The notes: a model not told the origin generated them from the letters alone. A stretch of 64,000 bases of DNA from Nocardioides sp. InS609-2 (GCF_023208195.1 NZ_CP060034.1:806001-870000); one strand, 5' to 3'; counted from the stretch's first letter, positions 16,167-24,655 are shown. Program-made: numbers and translations.

Positions 16167-16830
16167 CGTCGTCGAGGCCCTGTTCGATCGCATATCTGGT
16201 CAGCTCGACACGATTGTGCATCTGCAGCTTGCGCAGGGTGTTCTGCACGTGGTTCTGCACGGTCCGGTGCGAGATCACGAGCCGGTCGGCGATCTGCTTG
16301 TAGGACATGCCCTTCGCCACCATCTTGAGCACCTCGGTCTCGCGCTCGGTGAGCTCCGGGGTGCTGGGGTCCGGCTGCGCTGGCCCGGACATCCGGCGGA
16401 ACTCCCCCAGCACCAGACCGGCCAGCCCCGGCGTGAACACGGTGTCGCCGGCGGCCACGCGTCGTACGGCAGAGATGAGCTCCTCACGCGATGCCGACTT
16501 CACGAGATAGCCCGTAGCACCGGCCTTCACGGCCTCCAGCACGTCGGCCTGCTCGCCGGACGCGGAGAGGATCAGCACCCGCGCCGACGGGTCGTGCTCG
16601 AGCACCGTGCGCGTCACCTCGACGCCGTTGGGCTCGGGGATCTGCAGGTCGAGTACGACGACGTGCGGTCGCGCTGCCGGGAACCGAGCCACGGCTTCCC
16701 TGCCGGTGGCGGCCACCCCGACGACCTCGAACCCCGCGACCTCCAGGTCACGTTCGACCGCGTCGCGCCACATCGGGTGGTCGTCGACCACCATCACCCT
16801 GATGGCCTCGTTGGCTGCCCCGTCGGTCAT
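16159..16830 (-). CDS. macR: NarL/FixJ-type response regulator, MacR-like
   Basis: 223 aa. Receiver domain with VMVVDDHPMWRDAVERDL (acidic pair), phospho-acceptor in VVVLDLQIPEPNG, and the conserved Lys in GYLVKSAS; C-terminal LuxR helix-turn-helix TERETEVLKMVAKGMSYKQI and SHRTVQNHVQNTL. The sequence and the neighbourhood match MacR of Streptomyces coelicolor, a regulator of morphology and lipoprotein genes (recalled, not searched). ATG chosen because TAGGTT lies 7 nt upstream; the TAG of that box is the stop codon of the preceding gene. Followed by coupled NAT and GNAT genes. The partner kinase lies just upstream. Confidence 0.9.
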   Translation of the reverse strand: MTDGAANEAIRVMVVDDHPMWRDAVERDLEVAGFEVVGVAATGREAVARFPAARPHVVVLDLQIPEPNGVEVTRTVLEHDPSARVLILSASGEQADVLEAVKAGATGYLVKSASREELISAVRRVAAGDTVFTPGLAGLVLGEFRRMSGPAQPDPSTPELTERETEVLKMVAKGMSYKQIADRLVISHRTVQNHVQNTLRKLQMHNRVELTRYAIEQGLDDDE

Positions 16831-16837
16831 GCGCACC

Positions 16838-16843
16838 AACCTA
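16838..16843 (-). promoter_or_regulatory. -10 box (TAGGTT) for macR, containing the upstream stop codon
   Basis: Seven nt before the macR ATG. Its first three bases are the TAG stop of the flavin-reductase-like gene. Confidence 0.55.
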
Positions 16844-17347
16844 GTGGGAGTAGCGCCCACGGCGATGGATGAGCGGCTCGTTGTCGTCGCCGACGACCAG
16901 ACCGTCGATCCGGGCCGTGACCTCGACCGACCACCCGACGTCGCGGGTGTCGCGGACGACGACCTCGGCCCACGTGGTCACGTCGGCGAGTCGCGGCCCG
17001 GCGTCGGTCTGCACCCACTCGGCCTGCGCGAAGGCCCCACCGGGAGCGGGCATCTGACCGGCGAACTGCTCGGCGAGGTCGCGGTGCTGCCACTCCAGCA
17101 TCTGTACGACGCAGCGGGCGTCGTCACCGGACGTCAGCCGCGTGGCCAGGTCGGAGTCGGGGTCGAGCAACCCGATGACGAGGGGCCGTTCGCTCGGCGC
17201 CACGAGCAGGGAGGAGACGGTGAGCCCGACGCGTTCGGCACCGGAGCCGGCGGTCCAGAGGGACACCTGGCCGCCCAGCCGGCCGCGCAACCGGCGGGCC
17301 TGGTCGGGGTCGGGATCGAGGAACGGGTGCTCGCTGTGGATCGTCAC
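16841..17347 (-). CDS. Flavin reductase-like FMN-binding protein
   Basis: 168 aa split-barrel protein. The stretch GGQVSLWTAGSGAERVGLTV, followed by SSLLVAPSERPLVIGLLDPD, fits the flavin reductase-like domain (FMN binding), which serves two-component monooxygenases or acts alone. No monooxygenase partner is adjacent. The GTG overlaps the macS stop as GTGA and has GGAGG 7 nt upstream, so it is translated as the third gene of the acyltransferase-macS unit, lying between kinase and regulator. Confidence 0.78.
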   Translation of the reverse strand: MTIHSEHPFLDPDPDQARRLRGRLGGQVSLWTAGSGAERVGLTVSSLLVAPSERPLVIGLLDPDSDLATRLTSGDDARCVVQMLEWQHRDLAEQFAGQMPAPGGAFAQAEWVQTDAGPRLADVTTWAEVVVRDTRDVGWSVEVTARIDGLVVGDDNEPLIHRRGRYSH

Positions 17348-18477
17348 GTCGGTCCTCCCGGTCGTGGCACGGCCAGCTCCCACTCCGTGCCCCAGGAGCC
17401 GGTCGACAGCTCGGCGGTGCCACCGAGGTCCTCGAGCCGGCCGCGGATCGAGGCCACCACTCCGAGCCGGCCCTCGGTCTCGGCCGTGGCGAGTCGGTCG
17501 GCCGCGATGCCTTGGCCCTCGTCACGCACAGACACCACGACCTGGTCGTCGGCGGCATCGAGCATCACCCAGGCCGGTGCCTGCGGTCCGACATGCACGG
17601 TCACGTTGTCGAGACAGGCACGGGTCGCTGCGACCACCTCGGACACGACGTACGCCGGGAGAGGCACGGCTGTGCCGGGCGTCACGACGGTGACGAGTGG
17701 TCCGCCGAGCGCTTCGAGCGCGACGGCGAGGTCGGTGGAAGCGGACTCGCTGACGAGGGTGTCCTGCTGCCGGATCAGCGACCGGAGCGACGACTCCTGC
17801 TCGCCAGCGAGGCGGCCGAGGTCGGCGAACTCTCCCCCGAGCTCCGTGCCCCGGCGCTGCACGAGGGCAAGCACCTGCAGCACTCCGTCGTGTACGGCGC
17901 GGGCGAGCCGGGCGCGTTCGCCGGCCGAGGCCGCGGCCCGCTGGGCGAAGTCTCGTTCGGCCGCCATCTCCTGCAGCGACTGGCACATGTAGCCCACGAT
18001 CGGGCCACCGATCATCAGCAGGAACGTGTTGCCGTAGGTGGCCTGGCTGACGTCGGACCTGATCACCAGGTCGATCACCGACAGCGCCGTGCCGGCCACC
18101 AGTCCGCCCTGCCACCGCCAGTGGACGGCCCACGCGAGGAGTACGCCCATGATCCAGAAGCCCGGCAGCGTCGCGCGGAAGTCGTCGCCCTTGAGCCACG
18201 GCGTCGCGAGCAGTGCGGCGATCGCCACCGCGAGGTCGACGAGCAGGAGTGGCGGCGTACGGCGCGCGGAGGACGAGTAGGCCCACAGCGCGAAGCCCGT
18301 CCACAGCACGAGGAGGAGCACAAGCACCGCGGCGGCCGTTGGCCGGTCGAAGTTGTCGCGACGCCACCAGGTCAGCAGGAGGAGGTTGAGGGTGACGATG
18401 ACGCGCAGCACCGCGAGGGCGGCGTACAGGCGGTCCTCGACGGCGACCGCTGCGGCGGACGACCGCCGCGGAGCCAC
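17344..18477 (-). CDS. macS: Membrane sensor histidine kinase, MacS-like
   Basis: 377 aa. Five or six membrane helices fill residues 20-165 with short loops and no large sensor domain. Then comes a HisKA_3 helix with the phosphorylated His in RAVHDGVLQVLALVQRRG and an HATPase domain with N-box RACLDNVTVH and G1 box VRDEGQGIAADR. This build and its location are those of MacS, partner of MacR. The GTG start follows the acyltransferase stop by 17 nt; no strong ribosome site is seen, so the start could shift by a few codons. Longer readings overlap the acyltransferase gene and are unlikely. Confidence 0.88.
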   Translation of the reverse strand: MAPRRSSAAAVAVEDRLYAALAVLRVIVTLNLLLLTWWRRDNFDRPTAAAVLVLLLVLWTGFALWAYSSSARRTPPLLLVDLAVAIAALLATPWLKGDDFRATLPGFWIMGVLLAWAVHWRWQGGLVAGTALSVIDLVIRSDVSQATYGNTFLLMIGGPIVGYMCQSLQEMAAERDFAQRAAASAGERARLARAVHDGVLQVLALVQRRGTELGGEFADLGRLAGEQESSLRSLIRQQDTLVSESASTDLAVALEALGGPLVTVVTPGTAVPLPAYVVSEVVAATRACLDNVTVHVGPQAPAWVMLDAADDQVVVSVRDEGQGIAADRLATAETEGRLGVVASIRGRLEDLGGTAELSTGSWGTEWELAVPRPGGPT

Positions 18478-18494
18478 GCCATCGGCCAGGCCGG

Positions 18495-19244
18495 TCAGGA
18501 CGCCTTCTTGTCCTCGGCAGCGGCCTCGCGCTCGGCCCGCTCGGCCCGTTTGGCCTCGTCGTCGCTCTTCTTCGAGAGGTCCTTGGCGACACCGGCGTAC
18601 ACGTCGACGTACTCCTGGTCGGACAGGCGCATCACTTCGTACATGATCTCGTCGGTGATGGAGCGCAGGATGTAGCGGTCGTTCTCCATGCCCTCGTAGC
18701 GCGAGAAGTCGAGCGGCTTGCCGAAGCGGACGATCGGCCGCGTGAACGAGCCGAACTTCTTGCCGGGCGGGGCGACGACGTCGGTGCCGACGACGGCGAC
18801 TGGGATGACCGGTGCACCGGTCTCGAGCGCCAGCCGCGCGACGCCGGTCTTGCCGCGGTAGAGCTTGCCGTCGTGGGAGCGCGTGCCCTCGGGGTAGATG
18901 CCGAAGAGCTCGCCCTTCGCGAGGATGCCCTTGGCCGACTTCAGCGCGCCCTCGGCCGCCGACGCACCGCCGCGGTCGATCGGCACCTGGCCGGCGCCGG
19001 AGAAGAACTTCTTCTGGAACCAGCCCTTCACTCCGGGCGTGGTGAAGTACTCCGCCTTGGCCACGAACGTGACCCGGCGCGAGAGCGTCAGCGGCATGAA
19101 CAACCAGTCGGCGTACGACAGGTGGTTGCTCGCGAGGATGGCCGGACCCTCGTCGGGAACGTTGTCCACGCCGGACGCCTGAGGGCGGAAGATGAGTCGC
19201 AGGACGGGCCCGAGGGCGATCCACTTCAGGAACCAATACAGCAC
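18495..19244 (-). CDS. Lysophospholipid/1-acylglycerol-phosphate acyltransferase family protein
   Basis: 249 aa PlsC-type enzyme that would acylate lysophosphatidic acid or a related lipid at the membrane. Seen: HX4D motif as NHLSYAD (His41, Asp46), motif II GQVPIDRGG, motif III YPEGTRS (Glu119) and motif IV VIPVAVVG. The first 20 residues are hydrophobic. The C terminus is a charged Lys/Glu/Ala tail. The leaderless GTG lies 6 nt after TAGAGT. First gene of a unit with macS and the flavin-reductase-like gene; the Rv2182c equivalent in mycobacteria occupies the same neighbourhood. Confidence 0.92.
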   Translation of the reverse strand: MLYWFLKWIALGPVLRLIFRPQASGVDNVPDEGPAILASNHLSYADWLFMPLTLSRRVTFVAKAEYFTTPGVKGWFQKKFFSGAGQVPIDRGGASAAEGALKSAKGILAKGELFGIYPEGTRSHDGKLYRGKTGVARLALETGAPVIPVAVVGTDVVAPPGKKFGSFTRPIVRFGKPLDFSRYEGMENDRYILRSITDEIMYEVMRLSDQEYVDVYAGVAKDLSKKSDDEAKRAERAEREAAAEDKKAS

Positions 19245-19250
19245 GATCGG

Positions 19251-19256
19251 ACTCTA
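19251..19256 (-). promoter_or_regulatory. -10 box (TAGAGT), leaderless
   Basis: Six nt before the acyltransferase GTG. Confidence 0.55.
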
Positions 19257-19315
19257 GCCCGTCCCGCCGGTCGGTGGCGCTCCCAAGAGCGCGTCGCCTC
19301 TGACACGATGCCGGC

Positions 19316-20098
19316 ATGTCATCCGCGCTGCCCACCGCCGCCCCGTTCTCGGCGCCCGCGCGTCCCGAGCTCACCGGCGGCCGCTCGATCGGCGTACTCC
19401 TGAGCCACGGCTTCACCGGCTCTCCCGCCTCGATGCGGCCGTGGGGTGAGTCGCTCGCCGAGCGCGGGTACGCCGTGGAGGTGCCACGGCTGCCCGGCCA
19501 CGGCACCACGTGGCAGGACATGAACACCACCACGTGGGCCCACTGGTACGCCGAGGTGTCACGGTCGTTCGAGAAGCTCGCGGGCGACAACGAATCGGTC
19601 GTGGTCGGCGGGCTCTCCATGGGTGGCGGGCTGGCGCTGCGACTGGCCGCCGACCACCCCGACCGGGTCGCCGGGCTGGTGCTCGTCAACGCCGCGGTCG
19701 CGACGATGCGCAAGGACGTGCTGGCCCTGCCTGTGCTCAAGTGGGTCGTGCCGTCGTTCCCCGGCATCGCCAACGACATCAAGAAGCCCGGCGGGCAGGA
19801 GTACGGCTACATCAGGACGCCGCTCAGGGCCGCCCACTCGATGATGCAGAACTGGAAGCCGCTGCGCGCCGACCTGGCCAGGGTCACCGCGCCGATCCTG
19901 TTCTTCAAGTCGACCGAGGACCATGTCGTCGACCCGCTCTCGATGGAGCTGATCCGGTCGGGGGTGTCCTCGACCGACTTCACCGTGCGCGCCCTCGAGA
20001 ACAGCTACCACGTCGCCACCCTCGACAACGACGCCGACGCGATCTACTCCGAGTCCGCCGACTTCATCGCCAAGGTGACCGCCTCGCCCGCTGGTTGA
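19316..20098 (+). CDS. Alpha/beta hydrolase, carboxylesterase Est30-like
   Basis: 260 aa serine hydrolase. Oxyanion segment LLSHGFTGSPASMRPWGE, nucleophile elbow GGLSMGGGL (Ser101), acid in STEDHVVDP and His in NSYHVATLDNDAD. This triad spacing and the HGFTG motif are those of Est30/monoacylglycerol lipase-like esterases. Natural substrate unknown. The ATG follows CACGAT by 6 nt, a weaker -10 than its neighbours. Divergent from the acyltransferase gene, which fits, but does not prove, a lipid role. Confidence 0.88.
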   Translation: MSSALPTAAPFSAPARPELTGGRSIGVLLSHGFTGSPASMRPWGESLAERGYAVEVPRLPGHGTTWQDMNTTTWAHWYAEVSRSFEKLAGDNESVVVGGLSMGGGLALRLAADHPDRVAGLVLVNAAVATMRKDVLALPVLKWVVPSFPGIANDIKKPGGQEYGYIRTPLRAAHSMMQNWKPLRADLARVTAPILFFKSTEDHVVDPLSMELIRSGVSSTDFTVRALENSYHVATLDNDADAIYSESADFIAKVTASPAG

Positions 20099-20124
20099 GG
20101 GCCAGCGCAGCGAGCCTCGAGACC
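20091..20124. repeat. Degenerate intergenic repeat, copy 2
   Basis: CTGGTTGAG, a GC-rich middle, then GCCTCGAGACC. Read on the minus strand it starts GGTCTCGAGGC and ends CTCAACCAG, the same box order as the copy near 63.5 kb. It overlaps the last codons of the esterase gene. Confidence 0.45.
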
Positions 20125-20135
20125 AAGGACGTCAC

Positions 20136-21011
20136 TCAGTGGCAGTCAATGGCGCCCAGCAGCTCGAGGCCTTCCCTGTCCCCGGGCCCCCAACTCAGCT
20201 GGCGGCCATCGGTCTCGGGAGCCATCAGCTCTCCGGGGTCGTCCACGTGATCCAGCCCCACGACGTGACCGAACTCGTGGTCGACGATCGCCTGGTCGAC
20301 GGCGATCTGCAGGTCGCCGCCGTCGTACGCCTCGAACGCGTCGCGGTCCAGGACGATCCTGCCGCTGACGAACTCACGGTGCCCCGAGCGCCGTTCGACG
20401 GCAGAGCTGCCGCCGACTCCCGCCACCTGTCCCTCGAGGACCGGGAAGTCCTCCTCGGTCGCCCACATGACGAGCACCGTGGCATTCCCCGGTTCGCCCA
20501 CCTGCTCGACGTCGCGGTTGTCGGTCTCCCCGGCATAGACGAGCTTCAGTCCCGAGGCGGACCCGACGTGGTCGATCGCCCGGGCCACGAGTGACTTCCA
20601 GTTCGCCGGTGCACCGACGGCGTTGACCTCGACCCTGATCTCGGAGCACGGGTCGTAGCCGACCGGCTCCCGCCCGCCGCGCTGCGTGGCGATGAACGCG
20701 TAGGTCCCGTCGCCGGCCGACGGCGCGATCACGCCCAGCCGGGACAGTCCGGTGGCCACCACGCCCCGGATCTGGGCGGCGGTGCTGCTCGGGTGGATCG
20801 CGATCACGACCCCGAGCAGCGCCATGGTGAGGACGACAACCCAGAAGTTCCGCACGCCATGACGCGTACGCCGGACCTCGCGCGGCCCCGTCGTCGCCGG
20901 AAGTGCTCCCAGGCCGAACCGGCGGTCGAGCTCGTCGAGCTCACGCATCCGGCGCTCGAGGTCACGGGCGTTGCGTCGCCGCTGCGCCTTGTCTTCGCCG
21001 AACACGAACAC
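20136..21011 (-). CDS. Membrane-anchored matrixin-type zinc metalloprotease
   Basis: 291 aa. A basic N-terminal part (about 50 residues, charged) is followed by one membrane helix (FWVVVLTMALLGVVIAIHP) and an outside domain with the metzincin zinc site HEFGHVVGLDH (His245, His249, His255) and a Met-turn candidate in GELMAPETDG. So this is probably a cell-surface protease with its catalytic part outside. Two in-frame GTG codons, 6 nt apart, share the AGGGAG ribosome site 3 and 9 nt upstream; the second has better spacing. Convergent with the esterase, divergent from the small membrane-protein gene. Confidence 0.82.
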   Translation of the reverse strand: MFVFGEDKAQRRRNARDLERRMRELDELDRRFGLGALPATTGPREVRRTRHGVRNFWVVVLTMALLGVVIAIHPSSTAAQIRGVVATGLSRLGVIAPSAGDGTYAFIATQRGGREPVGYDPCSEIRVEVNAVGAPANWKSLVARAIDHVGSASGLKLVYAGETDNRDVEQVGEPGNATVLVMWATEEDFPVLEGQVAGVGGSSAVERRSGHREFVSGRIVLDRDAFEAYDGGDLQIAVDQAIVDHEFGHVVGLDHVDDPGELMAPETDGRQLSWGPGDREGLELLGAIDCH

Positions 21012-21066
21012 ATGCTCCCTGACCGTTCCAATGAAGTCATCCGAACCAGGCAGATGCCCAGGCGTC

Positions 21067-21072
21067 TACGCT
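21067..21072 (+). promoter_or_regulatory. -10 box (TACGCT), leaderless
   Basis: Six nt before the GTG of the small membrane-protein gene. Confidence 0.55.
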
Positions 21073-21078
21073 CTTGGA

Positions 21079-21492
21079 GTGACCAGCAAGGACGAACCCG
21101 GGCGGGAGCGCGATGTCGACCGCGCCTGGCAGGACATCGTCGAACACTACGGCGAGCGCGCCGAGGTCGAGGCCGACACCGCACCTCCCGTCGCGCCCGA
21201 GCCCGAAGCGGTGGCGAGCACGCCGCCGGTGTACGAGCAGTACGACGACGAGGAGCGCTTCGTCCCTCCTCCGCCGCCCCCGCTCCCCCGGCCCGAGCCT
21301 CGCCGCCAAGCGGCCTGGATCGGACTGTTCGCCTCGCCCCTGATCCTGCTCGTCTTCACCGTGATGGGCTGGCACCTGCCGCTGCTGATGTCCTACGCGC
21401 TGGTGTTGGCGTTCCTGGGCGGCTTCGGTTATCTGGTGGTGATGATGCCGCGCGGTCCGCGCGACCCCGGTGACGACGGTGCCCGGATCTGA
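21079..21492 (+). CDS. Hypothetical membrane protein
   Basis: 137 aa, not recognised. A charged N terminus (residues 1-35), a proline/glutamate linker with a run of prolines near residue 75, then two membrane helices (near 93-111 and 115-133) separated by the short turn GWHLP. The architecture is common in actinobacterial conserved proteins adjacent to the ornithine-metabolism gene here. GTG start fixed by the -10 box 6 nt upstream. Confidence 0.72.
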   Translation: MTSKDEPGRERDVDRAWQDIVEHYGERAEVEADTAPPVAPEPEAVASTPPVYEQYDDEERFVPPPPPPLPRPEPRRQAAWIGLFASPLILLVFTVMGWHLPLLMSYALVLAFLGGFGYLVVMMPRGPRDPGDDGARI

Positions 21493-21511
21493 GTGAGTCA
21501 CTGACCGCGGT

Positions 21512-21517
21512 TAGGGT
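21512..21517 (+). promoter_or_regulatory. -10 box (TAGGGT), leaderless
   Basis: Six nt before the GTG of the ornithine-metabolism gene. Confidence 0.55.
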
Positions 21518-21523
21518 GGCGCC

Positions 21524-22762
21524 GTGAGTGTGAGCGAGAGCGTCGAAGTCACCGGCCACCTGATGGACAGCGGCATCTTGTCGCGCATCCTTGACGACAT
21601 CCGCGAGTACGGCGGCGACTACGCCATCGACCGGTTCGACGTGGGCCACGAGGCCAACGACACCTCGCGGGCGACCATCACCGTCACCGCCGAGGACGAC
21701 GAGTCGCTGCAGCGGCTGTTGATGCGGCTGCAGACCCGTGGCGTCAACCAGGTCGACCCCGGCGAGGCGGCCGTGGTCGAGGCCGAGCGCGACGGCGTCT
21801 TCCCGGACGGCTTCTACTCCACGACCAACCTCGAGACGAAGATCCGGCTCGATGGCCGCTGGTTCGACGTCGAGAACCCCGAGATGGACTGCGGCCTGAT
21901 CGTCGAGCCCCGCGAGGGTGGCAACCGCATCTACACGCTGCCGATGTCCGACGTACGCACCGGCATGCTCGTCGTGTGTGGCGCGTCCGGGATCAAGGTC
22001 ACGGTCCCGGTGGTCGACAAGAGCCAGGAGTCGTTCGGCTTCATGGAGTCCGACGTGTCGTCGGAGAAGCCGCAGGCGGTCCTCGTGCGCCAGGTCGCGG
22101 AGGGCATGCGCGAGGCCAAGGCAGCGGGCAAGAAGGTGCTGTGGGTCGGCGGCCCCGGCGTCGTCCACACCGGCGCCGCCCCGGCCATGGTCTCGATGGT
22201 CGACGCGGGCTTCGTCGACGTACTCTTCGCCGGTAACGCGCTGGCCACCCACGACATCGAGTCGAGCCTCTACGGCACCTCGCTGGGCGTCGACCTGGCC
22301 CAGGGCCGCGGCGTCGAGCACGGCCACGAGCACCACATCCGCGCGCTCAACACGATCCGCAAGCAGGGCTCGATCCACGCGGCCGTCGAGAGCGGCATCC
22401 TCACCGGCGGCATCATGCACGCGATGGTCAAGCACGAGAAGAAGTTCGTGCTCGTCGGCTCCGTGCGCGACGACGGTCCGCTGCCCGACGTCTACACCGA
22501 CGTGATCGAGGGCCAGCGCGCGATGCGTGCCGAGATCAAGGACGTCGGCTTCTGCCTGATGGTGGCGACGATGCTGCACTCGGTCGCGACCGGCAACATC
22601 CTGCCGGCGTCGATCCCGCTCGTGTGCGTCGACATCAACCCCGCAACCGTGACCAAGCTCGCCGACCGCGGCTCCTCGCAGGCCCGCGGCATCGTGACCG
22701 ACGTCGGCCTGTTCCTCGAGCAGCTCGCGCTCGAGCTGGTGCCGGGCTACCGCCGCAGCTAG
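21524..22762 (+). CDS. TIGR00300/LOR-SDH family protein, putative ornithine cyclodeaminase
   Basis: 412 aa. The N-terminal third (ESVEVTGHLMDSGILSRIL, then a ferredoxin-like LOR region) and the Rossmann part (VLWVGGPGVVHTGAAPAMVS, FAGNALATHDIESSLYGT, GVEHGHEHHIRALNTIR) match the TIGR00300 family. Archaeal members convert ornithine to proline with NAD; cyanobacterial ArgZ/AgrE carry an extra N-terminal arginine-degrading domain that is absent here. So ornithine-to-proline conversion is the best guess, unproven in actinobacteria. Leaderless GTG. The TAG stop shares CTAG with the convergent ROK gene. Confidence 0.82.
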   Translation: MSVSESVEVTGHLMDSGILSRILDDIREYGGDYAIDRFDVGHEANDTSRATITVTAEDDESLQRLLMRLQTRGVNQVDPGEAAVVEAERDGVFPDGFYSTTNLETKIRLDGRWFDVENPEMDCGLIVEPREGGNRIYTLPMSDVRTGMLVVCGASGIKVTVPVVDKSQESFGFMESDVSSEKPQAVLVRQVAEGMREAKAAGKKVLWVGGPGVVHTGAAPAMVSMVDAGFVDVLFAGNALATHDIESSLYGTSLGVDLAQGRGVEHGHEHHIRALNTIRKQGSIHAAVESGILTGGIMHAMVKHEKKFVLVGSVRDDGPLPDVYTDVIEGQRAMRAEIKDVGFCLMVATMLHSVATGNILPASIPLVCVDINPATVTKLADRGSSQARGIVTDVGLFLEQLALELVPGYRRS

Positions 22763-23715
22763 AGCGACCGCACCAGTACGGCGGCTCCGACGAGGCCCGC
22801 CTGCGGGCCGAGGTGCGCAGCCAGCACAGGAGGTACGACGCGGTGCCGGGCGCCCACCAGCGACCGTTCCAGCGCCACCCGTGCCGGGTCGAGCAACCGG
22901 TCACCGGCCGCCGAGACGCCGCCCCCGATGACCACACACTCCGGGTCGAAGGCCGCCACCAGGTTGGCCACACCCATGCCCAGCCAGTCGCCGACTGACG
23001 CGAAGGCCGCCCGTGCCAGCAGGTCGCCCGCCTCGGCCGCCTCGGTGACCATGGGGCCGGTCAGCCGCTCGGGGTGGCCGTCGCACGACTCCTCGAGCAT
23101 CGTCGGCTCGTGGCCGAGGCGTTCGCGGGCGTAGCGCACCAGCGCGTTCCCCGACGAGTACTGCTCCCAGCAGCCGCGCAGTCCGCACTCGCACGGCTGC
23201 CCGTCGGGCACGACCTGCATGTGGCCGAACTCGCCGGCCATCCCGTTCGCGCCGCGCACCACGTGACCGCCGAGGACCAGGCCACCGCCGATGCCGGTGC
23301 CCATCGTCACGACCAGCGCCGACCCGGCGCCTCGCGCCGCGCCGTACTCCCACTCGGCGATGGCCGCGCAGTTGGCGTCGTTGTCGAGGGCGACCGGCAC
23401 CTGCCAGCGCCCGGACAGCCGGGCCCGGACCGGCTCGTCCTGCCACGGCAGGTGCGGGGCGAACATCACCCGCTCCCCCGTCGCCTCCACGAATCCAGCC
23501 GCGGCGAGGCCCACACCGGCGATCGGTGACTCCCCCGCCACCGCGTGTACGGCGTCGGTCAGGGCGTCCTCGATGAGTGCGGCGTCGACCCGGCGACCGG
23601 GCGTTGCGGCGCGAGCGGTGCGCAGCACCGTGCCCTCGTCGGAGACGACGCCAGCGAGCACCTTGGTGCCGCCGACGTCGACGCCGATCCAGACCGGCGC
23701 CGATACGTCAGTCAC
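22759..23715 (-). CDS. ROK-family sugar kinase (second copy)
   Basis: 318 aa. ATP motif GVDVGGTKVLAGVV, sugar-binding ANGMAGEFGHMQ, and the ROK zinc motif CECGLRGCWEQYSSG. All catalytic parts are present, so it is probably an active glucokinase or related hexokinase. It is the last gene of the SRPBCC-ArsA-small protein-ROK-ROK unit and its GTG overlaps the preceding ROK stop by 8 nt. It differs clearly from that paralogue, so the pair is not a recent duplication. The zinc motif and EQYSSG are closer to Streptomyces GlkA than in the first copy. Confidence 0.9.
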   Translation of the reverse strand: MTDVSAPVWIGVDVGGTKVLAGVVSDEGTVLRTARAATPGRRVDAALIEDALTDAVHAVAGESPIAGVGLAAAGFVEATGERVMFAPHLPWQDEPVRARLSGRWQVPVALDNDANCAAIAEWEYGAARGAGSALVVTMGTGIGGGLVLGGHVVRGANGMAGEFGHMQVVPDGQPCECGLRGCWEQYSSGNALVRYARERLGHEPTMLEESCDGHPERLTGPMVTEAAEAGDLLARAAFASVGDWLGMGVANLVAAFDPECVVIGGGVSAAGDRLLDPARVALERSLVGARHRVVPPVLAAHLGPQAGLVGAAVLVRSL

Positions 23716-24655
23716 GGACGCGGGCCAGGTCGGCGGCGCCGATCAGCCCTGCGGTGTTGCCGAGGGTGGCCGCCCGGATCTCGAGGGCCGGGTGGTAGCC
23801 ACGGCCCGGGAGCGACGACTCGAACGCCGACCTGATCGGGTCGAGCAGCAGGTCGCCGGCGGCGCTCACGCCGCCGCCTATCACCGCGACAGCCGGGTCG
23901 AGCACCGCCGCAAGCGAGGCGATGCCCTCACCCAGCCAGCGGCCCAGGTCGGCGAGCTGCTCGATGGCGAACCGGTCGCCGTCGGCCGCCGCAGCCGAGA
24001 TGAGCGGTCCGTCGATGTCCTCGATCCGGCCGCCGGCACGGTCGAGCAACGACCTGGCCGGGAGCGAGCCGGCCGCTACCGCAGCCCGGGTCTCGCGCAC
24101 CAACGCGGTGCCACTGCCGTAGACCTCGAAGCAGCCGCGGTTGCCGCAGCCGCACAAATGGCCGCCCGGCACCAGCCGGAGGTGACCGATCTCGGCGGCC
24201 ACCCCGAAGGCGCCACGGTGCAGTCGACCGTCGAGGACGATGCCGCCACCGATGCCGGTGCCGACGGTGACGAGCAGCAGGTCGTCGACGTCCTCGCCGG
24301 CGCCGAAGCGGAACTCGCCCCACGCAGCGGCGTTGGCGTCGTTCTCGATCACGAACGGCAGGTCGACGCGCTCCTCCAGCTCGGCCCGCAGGTCGACGTC
24401 ACGCCAGGCGATGTTCGGCGCGAACAGCACCGTCGCGCGGTCGCGGTCGACGTACCCCGCGGCACCGACGCCCACGGCGACGATCTCGTGGCGCGACCGC
24501 AGCTCACCGACAAGCCCGACGATCGCGTCCTCCATCTGCTCGACGTCCGTGGCCGGCGACTCCACCTGGAGCTCCTCGATCACCTTGCCCTCGGCGTCCA
24601 CGACACCGCCGGCGATCTTGGTGCCGCCCACGTCGATCCCGCACGACAGGCTCAT
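23708..24655 (-). CDS. glkA: ROK-family glucokinase
   Basis: 315 aa glucokinase candidate. SCGIDVGGTKIAGGVVD at the N terminus, VGAAGYVDRDRATVLFAPNI, ENDANAAAWGEFRFG, GTGIGGGIV, GVAAEIGHLR (usually EFGH), and zinc motif LCGCGNRGCFEVYGSG. The APNI-WR and END-ANAAAWGE stretches are those of Streptomyces GlkA, which phosphorylates glucose and takes part in carbon repression. The Glu-Phe to Glu-Ile change at the EFGH sugar motif is worth noting. ATG overlaps the upstream stop as ATGA. Confidence 0.9.
   Translation of the reverse strand: MSLSCGIDVGGTKIAGGVVDAEGKVIEELQVESPATDVEQMEDAIVGLVGELRSRHEIVAVGVGAAGYVDRDRATVLFAPNIAWRDVDLRAELEERVDLPFVIENDANAAAWGEFRFGAGEDVDDLLLVTVGTGIGGGIVLDGRLHRGAFGVAAEIGHLRLVPGGHLCGCGNRGCFEVYGSGTALVRETRAAVAAGSLPARSLLDRAGGRIEDIDGPLISAAAADGDRFAIEQLADLGRWLGEGIASLAAVLDPAVAVIGGGVSAAGDLLLDPIRSAFESSLPGRGYHPALEIRAATLGNTAGLIGAADLARVRD

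Noticed and set aside
18478-19782. N-terminal extension of MacS to 812 residues
   Set aside because: It overlaps the whole acyltransferase gene in another frame and has no domain; the GTG at 18477 fits the kinase.
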